DNA of 64,000 nt from Xiphias gladius (GCF_016859285.1 NC_053418.1:6618521-6682520), one strand, 5' to 3'; shown: positions 40,979 to 52,469, counted from the stretch's first letter. Translations and numbers: made by a program. The notes: generated by a model from the sequence alone, not told the origin.

Positions 40979-41740
40979 TACAACATGTGACTGACAAACG
41001 AGACTTGGAAGAGCAGAATCTACAGCCCTGCTAGCGGACGTGATGCTGTACTCAGGCACAGTGATGCGTTGAGCTAAATGCAAATGTACACATGCTAACA
41101 TGCTCACAGTGACAATGCTAGCGCGCTGGTGTTTAGCAGGTATAACGTTTACCACGGTCACCATCACATTTTAGCATGCACAAACAGTTGATGGGAATGA
41201 CGTTAGTTTTGCGTGTATTTGGTCATAAACCTCCGCAAATTGAAATTTATACCCCGTGATGGCACTAGATGAAAATTCGGAGGATTACCAAAGTTAGCAA
41301 TCTGTCCTGAGGGAGAATATTATGTTAATATCAAGTTATTTATTTAAGATTGCAAAGATTGGCAACACTGATCAGGTACAATGTTTACCATGTTTACCTT
41401 AGTTCATCATCTTTCGGACCAAATTAGACAACAGAAAATTTTGACTGATTCTGAGGAGGACATGAATGTATTCCAAACTTCACAGTAATCCATCCAATAG
41501 CTGTTGAGACATTTCACTCAAAACCCCAAATGTGACCCTGGTGGCTGTTCTAGAGGAAGAGTCTGGGGATCACCAAAGTCATTAGGATTTATCATTAGAA
41601 TCTCTGAACCAAATTTCATGGGAACCCTTCCAGTAGTTTTTAAGACATTTAACACCTCTTTTTTTTTTTTACCAGACATTGCCACCTCTAGAGCCACACT
41701 GCTGGTGTCGTTAAAAAATGTGGGAAGAATCAGGCCTCTT
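40979..41740 (+). repeat. Modular dispersed repeat, copy 3
   Basis: Motifs of the family recur as internal units: CCATCCAATAGCTGTTGAGA, CTGGGGATCACCAAAGTCAT and CCAAATTTCATGGGAACCC. Confidence 0.65.
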
Positions 41741-44700
41741 GATGCTTGATGCTGAAGTTGTCATTGTATGTGAAAACAACTTTCCTTTAGGATTTAGCAA
41801 ACTTCTTTTACAGCAAAATAACCCTTATCTATTTTTGCAGAATCAAAAATTAACTCAATTCTGCACAACAAGAAAAAGGCCACGGGTGCATCATTGGAGA
41901 AATCATTTAGGGTTTTTTCATCTCAAGATTTGCTCTTGCTGTGTAGAGCTATTTTCTGGGTCTCCACAGGCTGAGATCAGGGAGGAAAAATGGAAAGCTG
42001 CCAAAAAGGGAGCTCTGATTTTGAGAATCCTGCCTCGGGTTAAAAGACAATGAGCTATAGTAGGCTTTGATCTGTGTTCATATGCAGGGAGAATAATGAT
42101 GGCTCCTTTGACCGGAGCTAATGATGTCTGTGGTGTGTAAGCGTACTGCAGAGGGGGATTTGTAGCCACACGGGCACCTCTAATGAGTTTTATTTGTTTT
42201 GTTTTATCCCCTCCACCTCCTACTCACCTCAGTACACAGCGTAATGAAGAAGGAGGGGTAGTGTGGGTTAAGAATCAGCCTTCGCTACACCTTCATGGAG
42301 CTAATTATCCAACCCTCACGAGGATCATCTCACGGCTTCACCTAAAGGAAAAGAGATTTCTCCTCCTCTCTCGACACATAATTCTATATTAACCTCCTTC
42401 GTTAGTCTACATTTGAGAGTGTCTGTCTGCATGAATGCCGTTGTTGCGGATGAGGCTAAATTTACTTGGCATTTTGAATACTAACTATTCCCCTCCATGG
42501 GTCTCAGTTCTGCATGCTGACTTACTGATGGATATAGAAGAACACAACGTAGAAGCTCATGTAACGAAGGGATCATGGGCAAATATATTCTTAACAGGTT
42601 TGTTCATTTATTTTGGTAACAGTCAAACTGACAGGTCTTTTGTTTAGCTTATCTTTTAGCTAAGACCAATATTTCATGTAATCTGGTAGCCTCATCGAAT
42701 CTCTTTTTAAAAAAGAGAACAAGACTCATCGTGCGTACAAGAACAACACACATAAAGCAGATGATCAACAATTAAGCGACAAAAAATGTATAATAAAACA
42801 CGTCATACGAGACATCAGATGATAAACTTTTAAAATCCTTACAGGGAATGAAAGACTCTAGCTCAATGGCAGTTTAGTTCGCCAACTCTAGGGTCTCTTG
42901 TTTCTTGTTTGCTAGATGTCTACTTCAGCTTTTCTTGGCTTTGGACATGGAGTGTCCGTTTAACAGCTATTTTCTGGAGGGCTTGGTGAGAGCTGGAGGG
43001 ATTTAAGTGAACCACAATGGTTACCTGAAAGCAACTGACAGCTCCTCGGGCCTGACTGCGCAACTGATTCTCAGTGTGATCCGCAGGATGAGCAACACTT
43101 TGCCTGCACAGGGAGTAATTCAATTCAACATTAAAATGATCGGAAATTATGGCTTAATCAAGCTGTATGTGGAGTGTTTTATATGGGAGACTGAATTATA
43201 CTTTGGTGTCTGCTAGGTCTACCCCCTAAAAGTTGATTACTCAAGTCATCAGTTAAAAAGTTCCTGAGTCAACTTGCATTTTGTCAAGTGAATCACTGCA
43301 TTTTTTTTTTTCTTAGCTGTGTCATTGTCCTCAGAGCAATGCAGGAGCAACAGCATTGCAGGCTGTAAACAAGCAAGATGAACTAACCACAAAACTAACT
43401 GAGGAGGTAAGGATGGGTGATGGAAGCGAAGGGGTAGTGTAATGCAGTTGCACATACCCAATGAAGTCGGGTCAACTACTTTTGAACCAGACACGGGTAC
43501 AACTGGCTCCTCTACTGCCGTCCAGCGTGACTGAGTGTTCAGCTGACAGGGCTGTCCAGCAGGAGAGGTGCTCCGCGGCGCGCTAGGATTTTATAACTGA
43601 ATGATGATTTACCTCGTCCGGCTGTGTGGAAATCTGATGTTTTCATATCACAGATGATGAACAAAAAGCATTAAAACGTGGGTCTTATGGTTAAAACAAA
43701 TAATGTGGGCGGATATGGGTGTTTAGTGTGGGGTGGATGCTTTGCAGGTGAGCTGAACTGACAGTAATAAGACGTCAGTAATAGTGTTGACTGTATAAAA
43801 ATGAAAAATATTTATAGATGAACAAAAGTAAGAAGAATATACTGTAAAGGAAAATTTCAATACAATTCCCTTTTTACTATTTATGCTGTAGTTATATCTA
43901 TCGAATGCACTAATTGCTCACTGTTCTGTTGACCTTCAGGGATAAAACGATGCAAGGCAGACATCCTTCGGCTCTGCAGCTGCACCGACTAATTATGGAA
44001 CAGTTCCTATGTGTGTGTCTTATCTTTTTGAACAGTTACAGAGCAACCCCTCCCTTCTGTACTCACTAAAGGGTATAAATGCTAAGTTTTGTGCTCTTTG
44101 CCCATTGCCATACACTGGCCATTGCTGCGTGACCTCTGATCTCTGTATGCTTGAGACCATCTGCAGATCATGAATTAAACTTACAGAAAGACAAAAGTTG
44201 ACTCTGACTATATGGAACGGAAAGAATTGCCACCACTTTGCCAAAGATGAAGCCTGCCCTCCCCGAGTCGATGAATTTAAATTTACTCATTTGGCAGACT
44301 GTTGTTTTGCCTCTATTTCTATCACCTCTTTTTCCTCTACTGAAGTTAGCATGCTAACCAGCTATCCGTGGCCAGGCTCATCACCTTCCAATGGTGAGTC
44401 ACTGTAGCTTCCAGTCTGCCCTGAGGAAGTAGCGCTGCTCAGAGGGCGTATTATAACCTCTTGTATGGTAAACACAACTAAGCTCTTGGCAAGCAACCAT
44501 CACCAACACCTGCTCCCAGCTAGAAACCATGTTTGGCAACAGAGAAAACTAAAGAAATTTAGTCAGCGACTGCTTATTTACATCCATCAATGTAAATGAT
44601 CCATTAATCCATAATGAAAATAATCATTACCTGCAGCTCTATAAAAATAATTAAAAACTAGTTCCAGCTCAACCAACTACAAGAGTTAAATATCAAATGA

Positions 44701-45793
44701 ATGCACTAAATATTAATGCGTGAGTAATAATAATTTAACAGTATATGACAGTATAACACTCACAGGGGCCATTTCTCTGCATTGAGTACTTTTACATTTT
44801 ATACTTTAAGTACATTTTCCTGATAATACTTACATACTTTTACTAAAGGAACTGAAACCTTATTCCACCACTGGTGATAACTGTGAAGCACAATATTGTG
44901 GTGGTGGTTCAAAAGGTAGAGAAATAACTTTATGAAGAGAAGGTTGGAAGATTAATCCCTGGACCATCAAGGATATACTCTATGCACTAAGAATACTTTA
45001 AGAACATATACTTGAAAATACTTTTTAAACTTGGGTAAAACTTTTGTGTTAATGCCACATTAAACTACAACATAGACTCAGAACCTCTCCAGGGCGCAGC
45101 ATTAAACTCTAATCCATCTGTCCCACTTCAGAGCAATTTTCATTCTCTCAGAATCATAATCACTGACACAGATGTTGCCTAAAAAGTGTGTCCTTTAACA
45201 GTATCGGTCATGGCACTTTCCCCACACAATACACGCCCTATCTCTCTGTCGGACGGCAGGTCCCAGTCCATCTCTTCCTCATTAAGCATATGTCTCACTT
45301 TCCATTTCAGACAGGAGATAGCATAGAAGTGCTCACAAAAGCACTATTTTCAGGCCCTTCTGCTCATCTCGTCTGAAAGTCTAATGAGAGCGGATCAAAT
45401 ATAACTGACACCGACGAGAGACAAAGGGAGAGGTAGCCCTCGGTGAGAGATGAGGCGAGGGAGAACAATGGACCTGAATGTGCCATCACTGCGGCGGTAT
45501 TGAGCAGGAACAGGGAATGTAGATGATTCTGTAATGAGGGATTAAGTGGTGGATTATGGGTCTTTATTAAGATGTTTCTGATCCTCATTAGGCTGAATCT
45601 CATATCAGGGCATCAATTCCCCGCTCGCTCGCTGGATTGGCCGTTCTCTGGAGGAAGAAGAGACAGGAAAGAGAGAGAAAGAGTGAGAAAGAATGATAGA
45701 GAGACATTAATATGCTTTAATATGCTCCTCTGAGGCATATAACAAAAAATCTACGTGTATATGTATTTATCTTGTTGGAGTATAAGAGAATAA
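41741..45793. other. Non-coding DNA with candidate regulatory blocks
   Basis: 42060-42390 and 45370-45720 are relatively repeat-free and carry several TAAT(G/T) homeodomain-type cores. No gene was found. Confidence 0.4.
44762..44872 (-). repeat. Dispersed repeat copy, same family as 16050-16216
   Basis: It contains GAGTACTTTTACATTTTATAC, trimmed and diverged, and ends CTTATTCCACCACTGG-like, which is typical of this family's terminus. Confidence 0.5.
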
Positions 45794-46257
45794 TACACTC
45801 AGTTGGCAGTTTTGTATTGATACACCTAGCTAAAACTAATGCAGTCTAATACTAAAACAGTCCTGCAATAAATCCTCTGTAATGAAGGTTATAATGTTCA
45901 GTTTTTGTTGAAACTGTGTTAAAGAGGTGTTGATTCAACACCTTGATCACTTTGGAAAATGTGGTTTGCGGTGCTGTTGAACTGCATTGCATGATACAAT
46001 TAGGTGTGTCTGTTATTTAGCTCACCCTCATTGGTTTGAATGGAATATAAATAGATGTATAACAGAAACACCTGTCAACATAACGCAATGCAATTCAACA
46101 GCACCACAAACTGCAGATGGCAAAATGGTCTTTAACACAGTTTCAACACAAACTGAACATTATCACCTTCATGAAGGGGTTGATTTATTGATGGACTGTT
46201 GTATTGGACTGCATTAGTTTTAGCTAGGTGTTCCTACTAAACTGACAACTGAGTGTA
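45794..46257. mobile_element. MITE with long terminal inverted repeats
   Basis: The left arm starts TACACTCAGTTGGCAGTTTT and the right arm, as reverse complement, TACACTCAGTTGTCAGTTTA. The arms stay similar for about 170 bases (shared CACCTAGCTAAAACTAATGC and GATAATGTTCAGTTT-like blocks). Total 464 bp, no ORF. The ends match a repeat widespread in fishes. Confidence 0.85.
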
Positions 46258-46337
46258 CATAGCAAGCTAACATGCACTAAACACAAAGTACAGTTGAGGG
46301 TGATGGGAATGAATGTCTTTGCCTTGATAGCTCCTTA

Positions 46338-46730
46338 AAACAGGCAGGACTCAGACTTGGATAAAAATTCATCTTTACTTAAAGTTTGCAGACACAAGCC
46401 AGGGGGGAGGGGGGTGTCCATAGTGAGGCCTCGATTGGCAATTGGCAGACTTCACAGGTTAACAGATCAAAAAGGGCACGGCAAAAGATTGGCTGGGAAT
46501 CATAAAAAGGTGGGTTATCAGGCAGGGGGAAAATGCTGGAAAAACTACACAGGTACAGCAAAATAGACAATCTGGCTGGGAATGAGTGAAAGTGGCCCTG
46601 CTATAAATACTGAGGGGACTAATCAGGGAATGGGGAACATGTGAGTAGGTGGGTGTGGGGAGTCAGGTGACTGGGAACGGTGGGAAGGGCTGGGATTTCT
46701 TCAGTTCAGATCGGAGTGGCAGGATCTGGA
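46338..46730. repeat. Probable transposon end
   Basis: GC-richer block with CAGGCAGGACTCAGACTTGG, GGCTGGGAAT repeats and GCTATAAATACTGAGGGGAC, which resembles a dispersed fish element. No coding capacity was recognised. Confidence 0.4.
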
Positions 46731-46789
46731 ATGACTGAGTTGGTGAATGTGGAAAAGAGGCAGCCATGAATGAAAGAATAATGAGAGAG

Positions 46790-47510
46790 CAGATTTGGTC
46801 ATGATCCAAAGTGTTGGACACCTTGAAGTGTTGACCTGATGATGGTGCTAGATGAAAAGTCAGGGAATCGTGCAAAGTTATTACAATTCACACCGTGGCT
46901 GACATGAGTGTTTGTACCAAATTTCTAGGCAATCCATCAAAATAGTTGTTGAGACGTTTCACTCAAAAACACAAATGTAGCTTCACTAGAGGCAAAGTCA
47001 GGGGATCAACTGACCAAAGTCATTACGATTCATCCGCTGATGTCTGTAAAACCTTTTGTGGCAATGCAACCAGTAAGTGGTGAGATATTTCACTGAACAG
47101 GTGAAAATTTTTATCTCCTGTTGGCATTATGTAAAAAGTTGAGGGATTACCAGAACCATTAGGATTTCTCCGCTGGGCACCATGGATATTTTTACTAAAT
47201 TTCATGACAATCCATCCGAAATGCATGTGAGTTTGTTTTTAGTTTAACCACGATCATGCCATGATAATTAAGGCATTTAAATTGATAAAAAAGTTTCTTG
47301 CCGTTTTCTTTGATTTTTAAATCCATCCAATAGTTGTTGAAATGTTTAACTAAAAAACTAAAAATGATGATTATGGTGAAGTCATGGGATCACCAGTCAG
47401 TAAGATACAACCTCTGGGCACCTTGAATGTCTGCACAAAATTTCATGGTAATCCATCCTATATTTGCTGAGATATTTCAGTCTGCGCCAAAATGGTGGAA
47501 AAAACACAAA
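46790..47510 (+). repeat. Modular dispersed repeat, copy 4, with several internal units
   Basis: At least four units follow one another. Each carries a variant of CAATCCATC(C/A)AA, GAGATATTTCACT, GTCAGGGGATCA and CATTA(G/C)GATT. They have diverged from each other. Confidence 0.65.
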
Positions 47511-48085
47511 TCTTACCCTTACATGTTTTCTCATTTGCATATTGTTACCATGTACATATAATATGTCATTTCAGTGAACCAGATCCAGGTTGTGTGCTTA
47601 CCTGTGTGACTGCTCTGTCATTGTGCTCCATGATGACAACAGGACTGAAGGAACAACACAGTGGAGCAGAAACTAACCCACATGATCCCGAGACAATATA
47701 AATATTTACATCTCATGCCACCTCTGAGCGAGTCTGCAGCCAAATTGGAGCAGTGTTAATATAATCAGAGAATCTCAGCTATTCCAGTATTTATATGGCG
47801 TTGTCCAAGTTTACTATGCAAGACTCTAGACACAACGGTTTAATTTTCCACTCAGATTTAGACTAAACTTCCTCCAAGCTCAGTGCAACAATTTCAGCGG
47901 ATGGAAGTGTTATTTATAACAATTGGGCGGCAGTTTGAGCTGTATGTGTCACGAGTTCTCAGATGCAAATCAAGAGGCTTCACGGATTGTGAAAAGACCC
48001 ATTGCATAGAGCACATGGAAATCTTAACCCTTTAAATGAACTGTAGAGTTCTTCTTACTGAATGTTCACTGTGTGCTCTGCCCAG

Positions 48086-48340
48086 TGGTGGAAAGTAACT
48101 AAGTACATTTACTCAAGTACACAAAAAATGTGGGGACCCATAAAATGAAAATGAATGTTTTATCGAGTTCGTCACTGTTTTGTTTTTGCTCGCACATGAG
48201 GACTCACGTGCACACACATGCTCGTAGGTGATGCGATACACATTCCTGCCAGCGGTTTCACACTGATCTGCAGGTGGCAGTAATGCACCAGAAAAATGCA
48301 CCAGCAAAGTGGTGGGAAGAAGAAGACTGCTAGCTAGATA
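48086..48340. repeat. Composite repeat remnants
   Basis: It begins AGTGGTGGAAAGTAACTAAG, the terminus of the family at 35821-36692, truncated after about 35 bases. It continues into a second fish-type repeat containing CAGGTGGCAGTAATGCACCA and GGGAAGAAGAAGA. Confidence 0.5.
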
Positions 48341-49110
48341 ACATGGATGTAAACAATGCACGTTTCAATTTTTTTTGTATTATCAGGCAATCATTTCATT
48401 CAAAAAGGTTGTTAGACCTCAGGGATATGCAGAGTGCATTTTACAGGGCACCTTTAATGCAACACTTCTTGTGCTTAATTCTTCCTGTTGATCCTTTTAT
48501 TTACCTGATGTCCAGCCTATTTTTAGTGGTAGGGGCAGATGAACCTTGAATTTAGTGTATTCCTTCTGGTAGAGGCTAACTGGCATTTAGCTTTGGGGTT
48601 ATTGCATTTTTTTTTCAACGTAATTGTTCATTCTACTTGGAAAATCTTCTACAGAAAACACCTAACCCTATCCCTGCCATTCAACCCTTATGAGCTGTGA
48701 AGAAGACAAACTCACGCCAAATCATATGGAATTACACGTGCACTCTTTATCTATTATTCTAAAATGCTCTATTCAAGTAACTATAGTTATTGTAGGCTAC
48801 TGTATACACTCTGCGCTTGCTCATGAAAACACCCTGTCACTGACATACTGTACATATAAAAGCAGAGCGGTATAATTTGTCTGTTAAAATTAGGTCTCAC
48901 GGCCGCAGGCCTGAGATCGTAAAGTCGTTGATTGTTGAGAAAATGTGGGTATGGAAATTGAAAAGCGAATAAATGAATGAAGATGAAAAACCAACTGATG
49001 TCTATCTACAACTATTCCCCCTGTGAGTTACCTTTGAGCTAGAAGTTTACACTGACCCACTCTGAATTGTTTGAATGCGAGGAAAGACCAGCAGTTCAGG
49101 TTATGAAAAC

Positions 49111-49116
49111 TTTATT
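49111..49116 (-). terminator. Poly(A) signal of the crystallin gene
   Basis: AATAAA on the minus strand starts 15 bases after the TAG stop. This gives a very short 3' UTR. Confidence 0.75.
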
Positions 49117-49131
49117 CAGTGCAAAGAGAGT

Positions 49132-50204
49132 CTAATAGCAGGTGTCGGTGATGCGCCTCATGCTCATGAACCTGATGATGCTCCCGCCCAAGTTAAGGAA
49201 GGTCCTGTGCTCGCCGGGCCTCATGTACATCATCTTGCCTCTGAATTGGGGCTGCTCGTACATCAGCCAGTGGCCCTCCATCACGTTGCAGGACTGGCAG
49301 TTGGACATGCGTAGACGGTCCGTGATGTTGTCACAGTCCTCTGTCAGCTCATTCATCTGACCTCCGAAGTTCTCCTTCTCGTAGATCCTCATCCTGAAGG
49401 GTCCCCTGTGCTGTGGTGCAGAGGAGGAGTGAGTTTAACTCTTTTCATATTCAAGCTTTATAAGGCTTGCTGTAAAAAATAATGGTATTTCAAGCCGTCC
49501 AGAGATGTCATCTACAGTAAATCTATTCCCGGTGTGAGATCTTACCATTGGGATCATGCGGCAGGACCTAATGCAGTCGCTCAAGCCCAGGACGCTCAGG
49601 TGGTCGGCGTACTCGCCCCCCCTCAGGAAGAACTGGTTGCCCATGTAGTTAGTGCGGTCGTACACCATAAAACAGCCTCTCTCCACCCTGCAGGACTGAC
49701 ACTTGCTCAGGAAGGAGGACATGTCGGGGCAGTCACTCATGCACTCGTAGGAACGACCCTGGAAGTTCCTGTCCTCGAAGAAGATGATCTGAAGGGGGGA
49801 GAGGGAAAGGCTTTGGTATGCGTATGTGAAGTATATGAGAAGCACAGGTGTCATGTGTTCAAGTTTAAACCTGCACTATTACTTTTTTTAGGGAAAATGT
49901 GAGAAAAATCCCATCTTGGCGACTCCAGCTTTCTTTGGATATAGAGTTGTTCAGAAGAAAGCTTGGATTTCACTCTTGAGTTTACTTCAAGTGCATCTTT
50001 AAACCTGCAATAACTGACTTTTTCTGCCACATGAGGCAGTGGAAAGAAGCTGTAGACAAAACACTGACATGTTATCGAACTTCTTAGCAAACAGTTGCCT
50101 ATTTTCACAGATTTGGAACAACGTTATACTTAATTTGGAGTCTGCTTCAGGTCAAATATTCACTCACTTACCCTGCTCATCATGTTTATTCCAGTGGAAG
50201 TCAT
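49132..50204 (-). CDS. crygm: Gamma-M-crystallin (fish lens structural protein), complete, three coding exons
   Basis: Spliced from exon 1 (50204-50172, 11 codons), exon 2 (49788-49546, 81 codons) and exon 3 (49410-49132, 92 codons plus TAG), all junctions phase 0 with GT-AG introns of 383 and 135 bases. The protein is 184 aa. Residues 12-92 and 93-184 each form a pair of beta/gamma-crystallin Greek-key motifs, opening with [16 protein letters not shown] and [14 protein letters not shown]; the linker is RMIPMHRGPF. It is Met-rich (19 Met) with a single Trp (GHWLMYE), as is usual for fish gamma-M crystallins, which pack tightly in the high-protein lens. The one-motif-pair-per-exon layout is the gamma-crystallin pattern. 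The start has A at -3 and lies about 90 bases below a TATA box. The exon 1 extension [11 protein letters not shown] suggests a gamma-MX-type paralogue, but I cannot fix the exact paralogue. No defect is seen. Confidence 0.95.
49988..50163. repeat. Dispersed repeat fragment filling half of crystallin intron 1
   Basis: This matches the 5' part of the repeats at 16960-17520 and 22500-22995. Shared blocks are TTTAAACCT(G/A)CAATAAC, TTAGCAAACAGTTGC and CAATATTCACT-like ends. The similarity stops about 8 bases from the exon 1 splice donor (50171). Confidence 0.7.
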
Positions 50205-50220
50205 TTTGTCAGTGGGCCCT

Positions 50221-50248
50221 GCCGCCGCCGCTGCTGCTGCTGCTGCTG
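50221..50248 (-). repeat. CAG/CGG trinucleotide run in the crystallin 5' UTR
   Basis: On the transcribed strand six CAG triplets are followed by three CGG triplets, ending 16 bases before the ATG. It lies between the predicted start site and the coding start, so it should be in the mRNA leader. Confidence 0.75.
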
Positions 50249-50295
50249 TTCTTGCGCTTGCACCAAACTGTTCCCTGCCTAGTTTAACCCTTTTT

Positions 50296-50303
50296 CTTTT
50301 ATA
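50296..50303 (-). promoter_or_regulatory. TATA box of the crystallin gene
   Basis: TATAAAAG on the minus strand, about 92 bases upstream of the ATG. This predicts a start site near 50270 and a 5' UTR of about 65 bases. No ATG is seen between that point and the coding start. Confidence 0.75.
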
Positions 50304-50335
50304 CCTGCCCCACTGACTGGCCCTTTGTCTAAACC

Positions 50336-50348
50336 CCCTGAGCCAGCA
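50336..50348 (-). promoter_or_regulatory. Maf-recognition-element-like site upstream of the crystallin TATA box
   Basis: Minus strand TGCTGGCTCAGGG matches the 13-base T-MARE consensus TGCTGACTCAGCA at 10 positions, including the TGCTG half and the CTCAG core. It lies about 33 bases upstream of the TATA box. Large Maf factors drive lens crystallin promoters through such sites; the assignment here rests on motif and position only. Confidence 0.4.
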
Positions 50349-52248
50349 ACGACGCCATAGAAATGCACAGAATATGAAGGGATTGTCCACATTTCCAGGG
50401 GCCAGTGGGCTCAGAAATCTTTTCAGGGGCCATTTCTCGTACAACACTGGGGTGACATAAAGGGTGAAAGGGTTAACAATATGCGGTCACACCTTGACAT
50501 TGTTTTTTCAGTTTGACATACACTTTTTTCTCAGCAACAGCATTTTTCTGTTTTTTTTTTTTTTGTTGTTGTTGTTCCTGACATCTGGTGTGTCATTTTG
50601 TAGTGTCACTGATTTGAGCTCGTTGTAGTGCATGAGGAAAACATTTTTAAGCACTCTCTCTTCATCTGTGTAGGTTTCACGAAAACACCTAATGACAGAC
50701 CCATCTGTAAAAGCAAAGTAATAATAATTTTCTGAAAGTTAAACACGGCAAAAAGAGTATTATATAAGAAACAGGAAAAACCTGCATTTGAAAAATATGG
50801 TTTCTAGTGCCAGACAAACACTGTGTAAGTGATTATGAGGTTACAACCAGTGATACATGGTAAATAAAACAGAAGTCAGTAACAAAGTGATATTTAAATA
50901 CATAAAAACATAATTCAAAATATATAAATGTTGGCACATAGTTGTTTCGGATGTTAGTGACTTGGAAATAAAATGAAATTAAAATTTATGTATTTTTTAT
51001 ATCAAGCTGCTTACTTCATTTCACATTAATATAATGATTTAAGTGTGACGATGATGATGAATAACTTCTGGTGAATTTTCAGGTAATTGTCACATCCTAT
51101 AAATTTTTTCTGAATTATGTAGAAATGAGTCCATTGTAATGAGTATTTATCCTTCACCCAGTGCCAGTCAAAGCGTTTGACTGTATTCTACCAATATGGG
51201 ACATCTAACAAGAAAATGAGTATTTGGAATAAATGAGGTGAAAGTGTTTTTAACCTTTAAATTTAGTGGAAATTAACTTGATCTAACTTCAGATCTAATT
51301 AGGCAGTGGTAGCAGATAAAATACTACCTTCGTTTCTAAGTAATGTTAATATACAATAGGTGTTTCAGAACGTTTTCAATCAGTTTCTCCAGTTTCTAGA
51401 TACCTTTTGTAAGAAACCAGAATGCTCAAAGATGGTTTATTCTTTGTCTTTTTTTAATTGAACAGCAGTTTGCAGGCATTGGATGTTAGATAATGGTCGA
51501 TAGTGAAAGATGATGATAAGACTGTGGATGTATTCCCTACCAGCACCGTTGCTTTCCTGTCAAGAATTAAAAGATAAATCGTGGTAAATATATACCTTTA
51601 GCTTGTAACATGGTTTTTAGCTGTTACTCTTTTTTTTTTTCCCAACAGTCACCTAGGAGAGTAGCTGGGAGCGAGAAAACTAGTTAGTTTCTCTCGGGTA
51701 AGTCGGATATAGGTTTATATGGATGAGATTGACCCCCACAGTACATGTCAGAAAATTAATTGGCAACATTTTTGAGATGATTTGAGATTAATCGTTAAAT
51801 TTATTTAAGCAAAAAAGTCTGGTGTCAAATTCTTTGATACCAGCTTTTGATGTGAATATCTGATAGTTCCCCTACTTTTCTATGAGAGCAAACACAGACT
51901 ATTTGGGTTTTTGACTGTTGATCCAAAATAAATAAATAAATAAAAGCTATTAGAACATGTTAGATTGGGCTTCAGGGAATAACTTGCTCCCACGATTTTC
52001 TCCCACTTCTTTTACACTGAGCAACCAATTGATTGTGAAAGAAAACAGCTGTCAGACCTAACTGCAGTGGAAAATAACTGTTGGTTGCAGGCTAGCAGTA
52101 CTTCTGTGATGGAAAAAAAACAAACTGAAGAAACAAAAAATTGTGATCAAATTATATACAGGAGATCTGAAAGATACGGAGTGAGCCTACAGGAGCATGA
52201 TGTAGTTATTGGTACAGGTGTGGTAATGGATTTACTAAGAGAGGAAGG
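50349..52248. other. Intergenic DNA between the divergent crystallin and inpp5e genes
   Basis: AT-rich, with a T-tract and TTG repeats near 50550-50575, the MITE fragment at 51750-51935 and (AAAT)n at 51928-51944. No exon was seen. Confidence 0.55.
51750..51935. mobile_element. hAT-like MITE fragment
   Basis: CAGAAAATTAATTGGCAACA is followed by GATTAATCGTTAAATTTATT. Same family as 39020-39285. Confidence 0.5.
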
Positions 52249-52298
52249 CCCCCCCCCCACAGTGCATACTTGCCCCCCCCGCACCACAGTGCATACTT
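52249..52298. repeat. 27-base direct duplication with C runs
   Basis: ACAGTGCATACTT occurs at 52259 and 52286, each after a run of C's. It lies just upstream of the presumed inpp5e promoter. Confidence 0.8.
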
Positions 52299-52426
52299 TA
52301 TGTACGAGGCTCAGGCCATTGTGCTGCACCGCCGGTCTGGGGCCCAGACGGCAACCCGGCCTTTGTTTACATAAACTTTAGGGGCGTGGTAGTTCCACTT
52401 CTCGCCAAAGGATGGCGCTGTGACGC

Positions 52427-52465
52427 GTTGCCATACTCGCCGTGTGACTCTCTTGTCCTGGTAAC
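52427..52465 (+). promoter_or_regulatory. RFX (X-box) half-sites near the presumed inpp5e promoter
   Basis: GTTGCC at 52427-52432 is a perfect left half-site. TTGTCC-T-GGTAAC at 52453-52465 has a perfect right half (GGTAAC) and a 4/6 left half with a one-base spacer. RFX factors control many cilium genes. Half-sites are common by chance. Confidence 0.3.
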
Positions 52466-52469
52466 AAAA

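Noticed and set aside
50160..50447. In-frame upstream extension of crystallin exon 1 with a poly-Ala run
   Set aside because: Its ATG lies upstream of the TATA box, and the Ala run is only the translated leader triplets. The 11-codon exon 1 fits the gene family.
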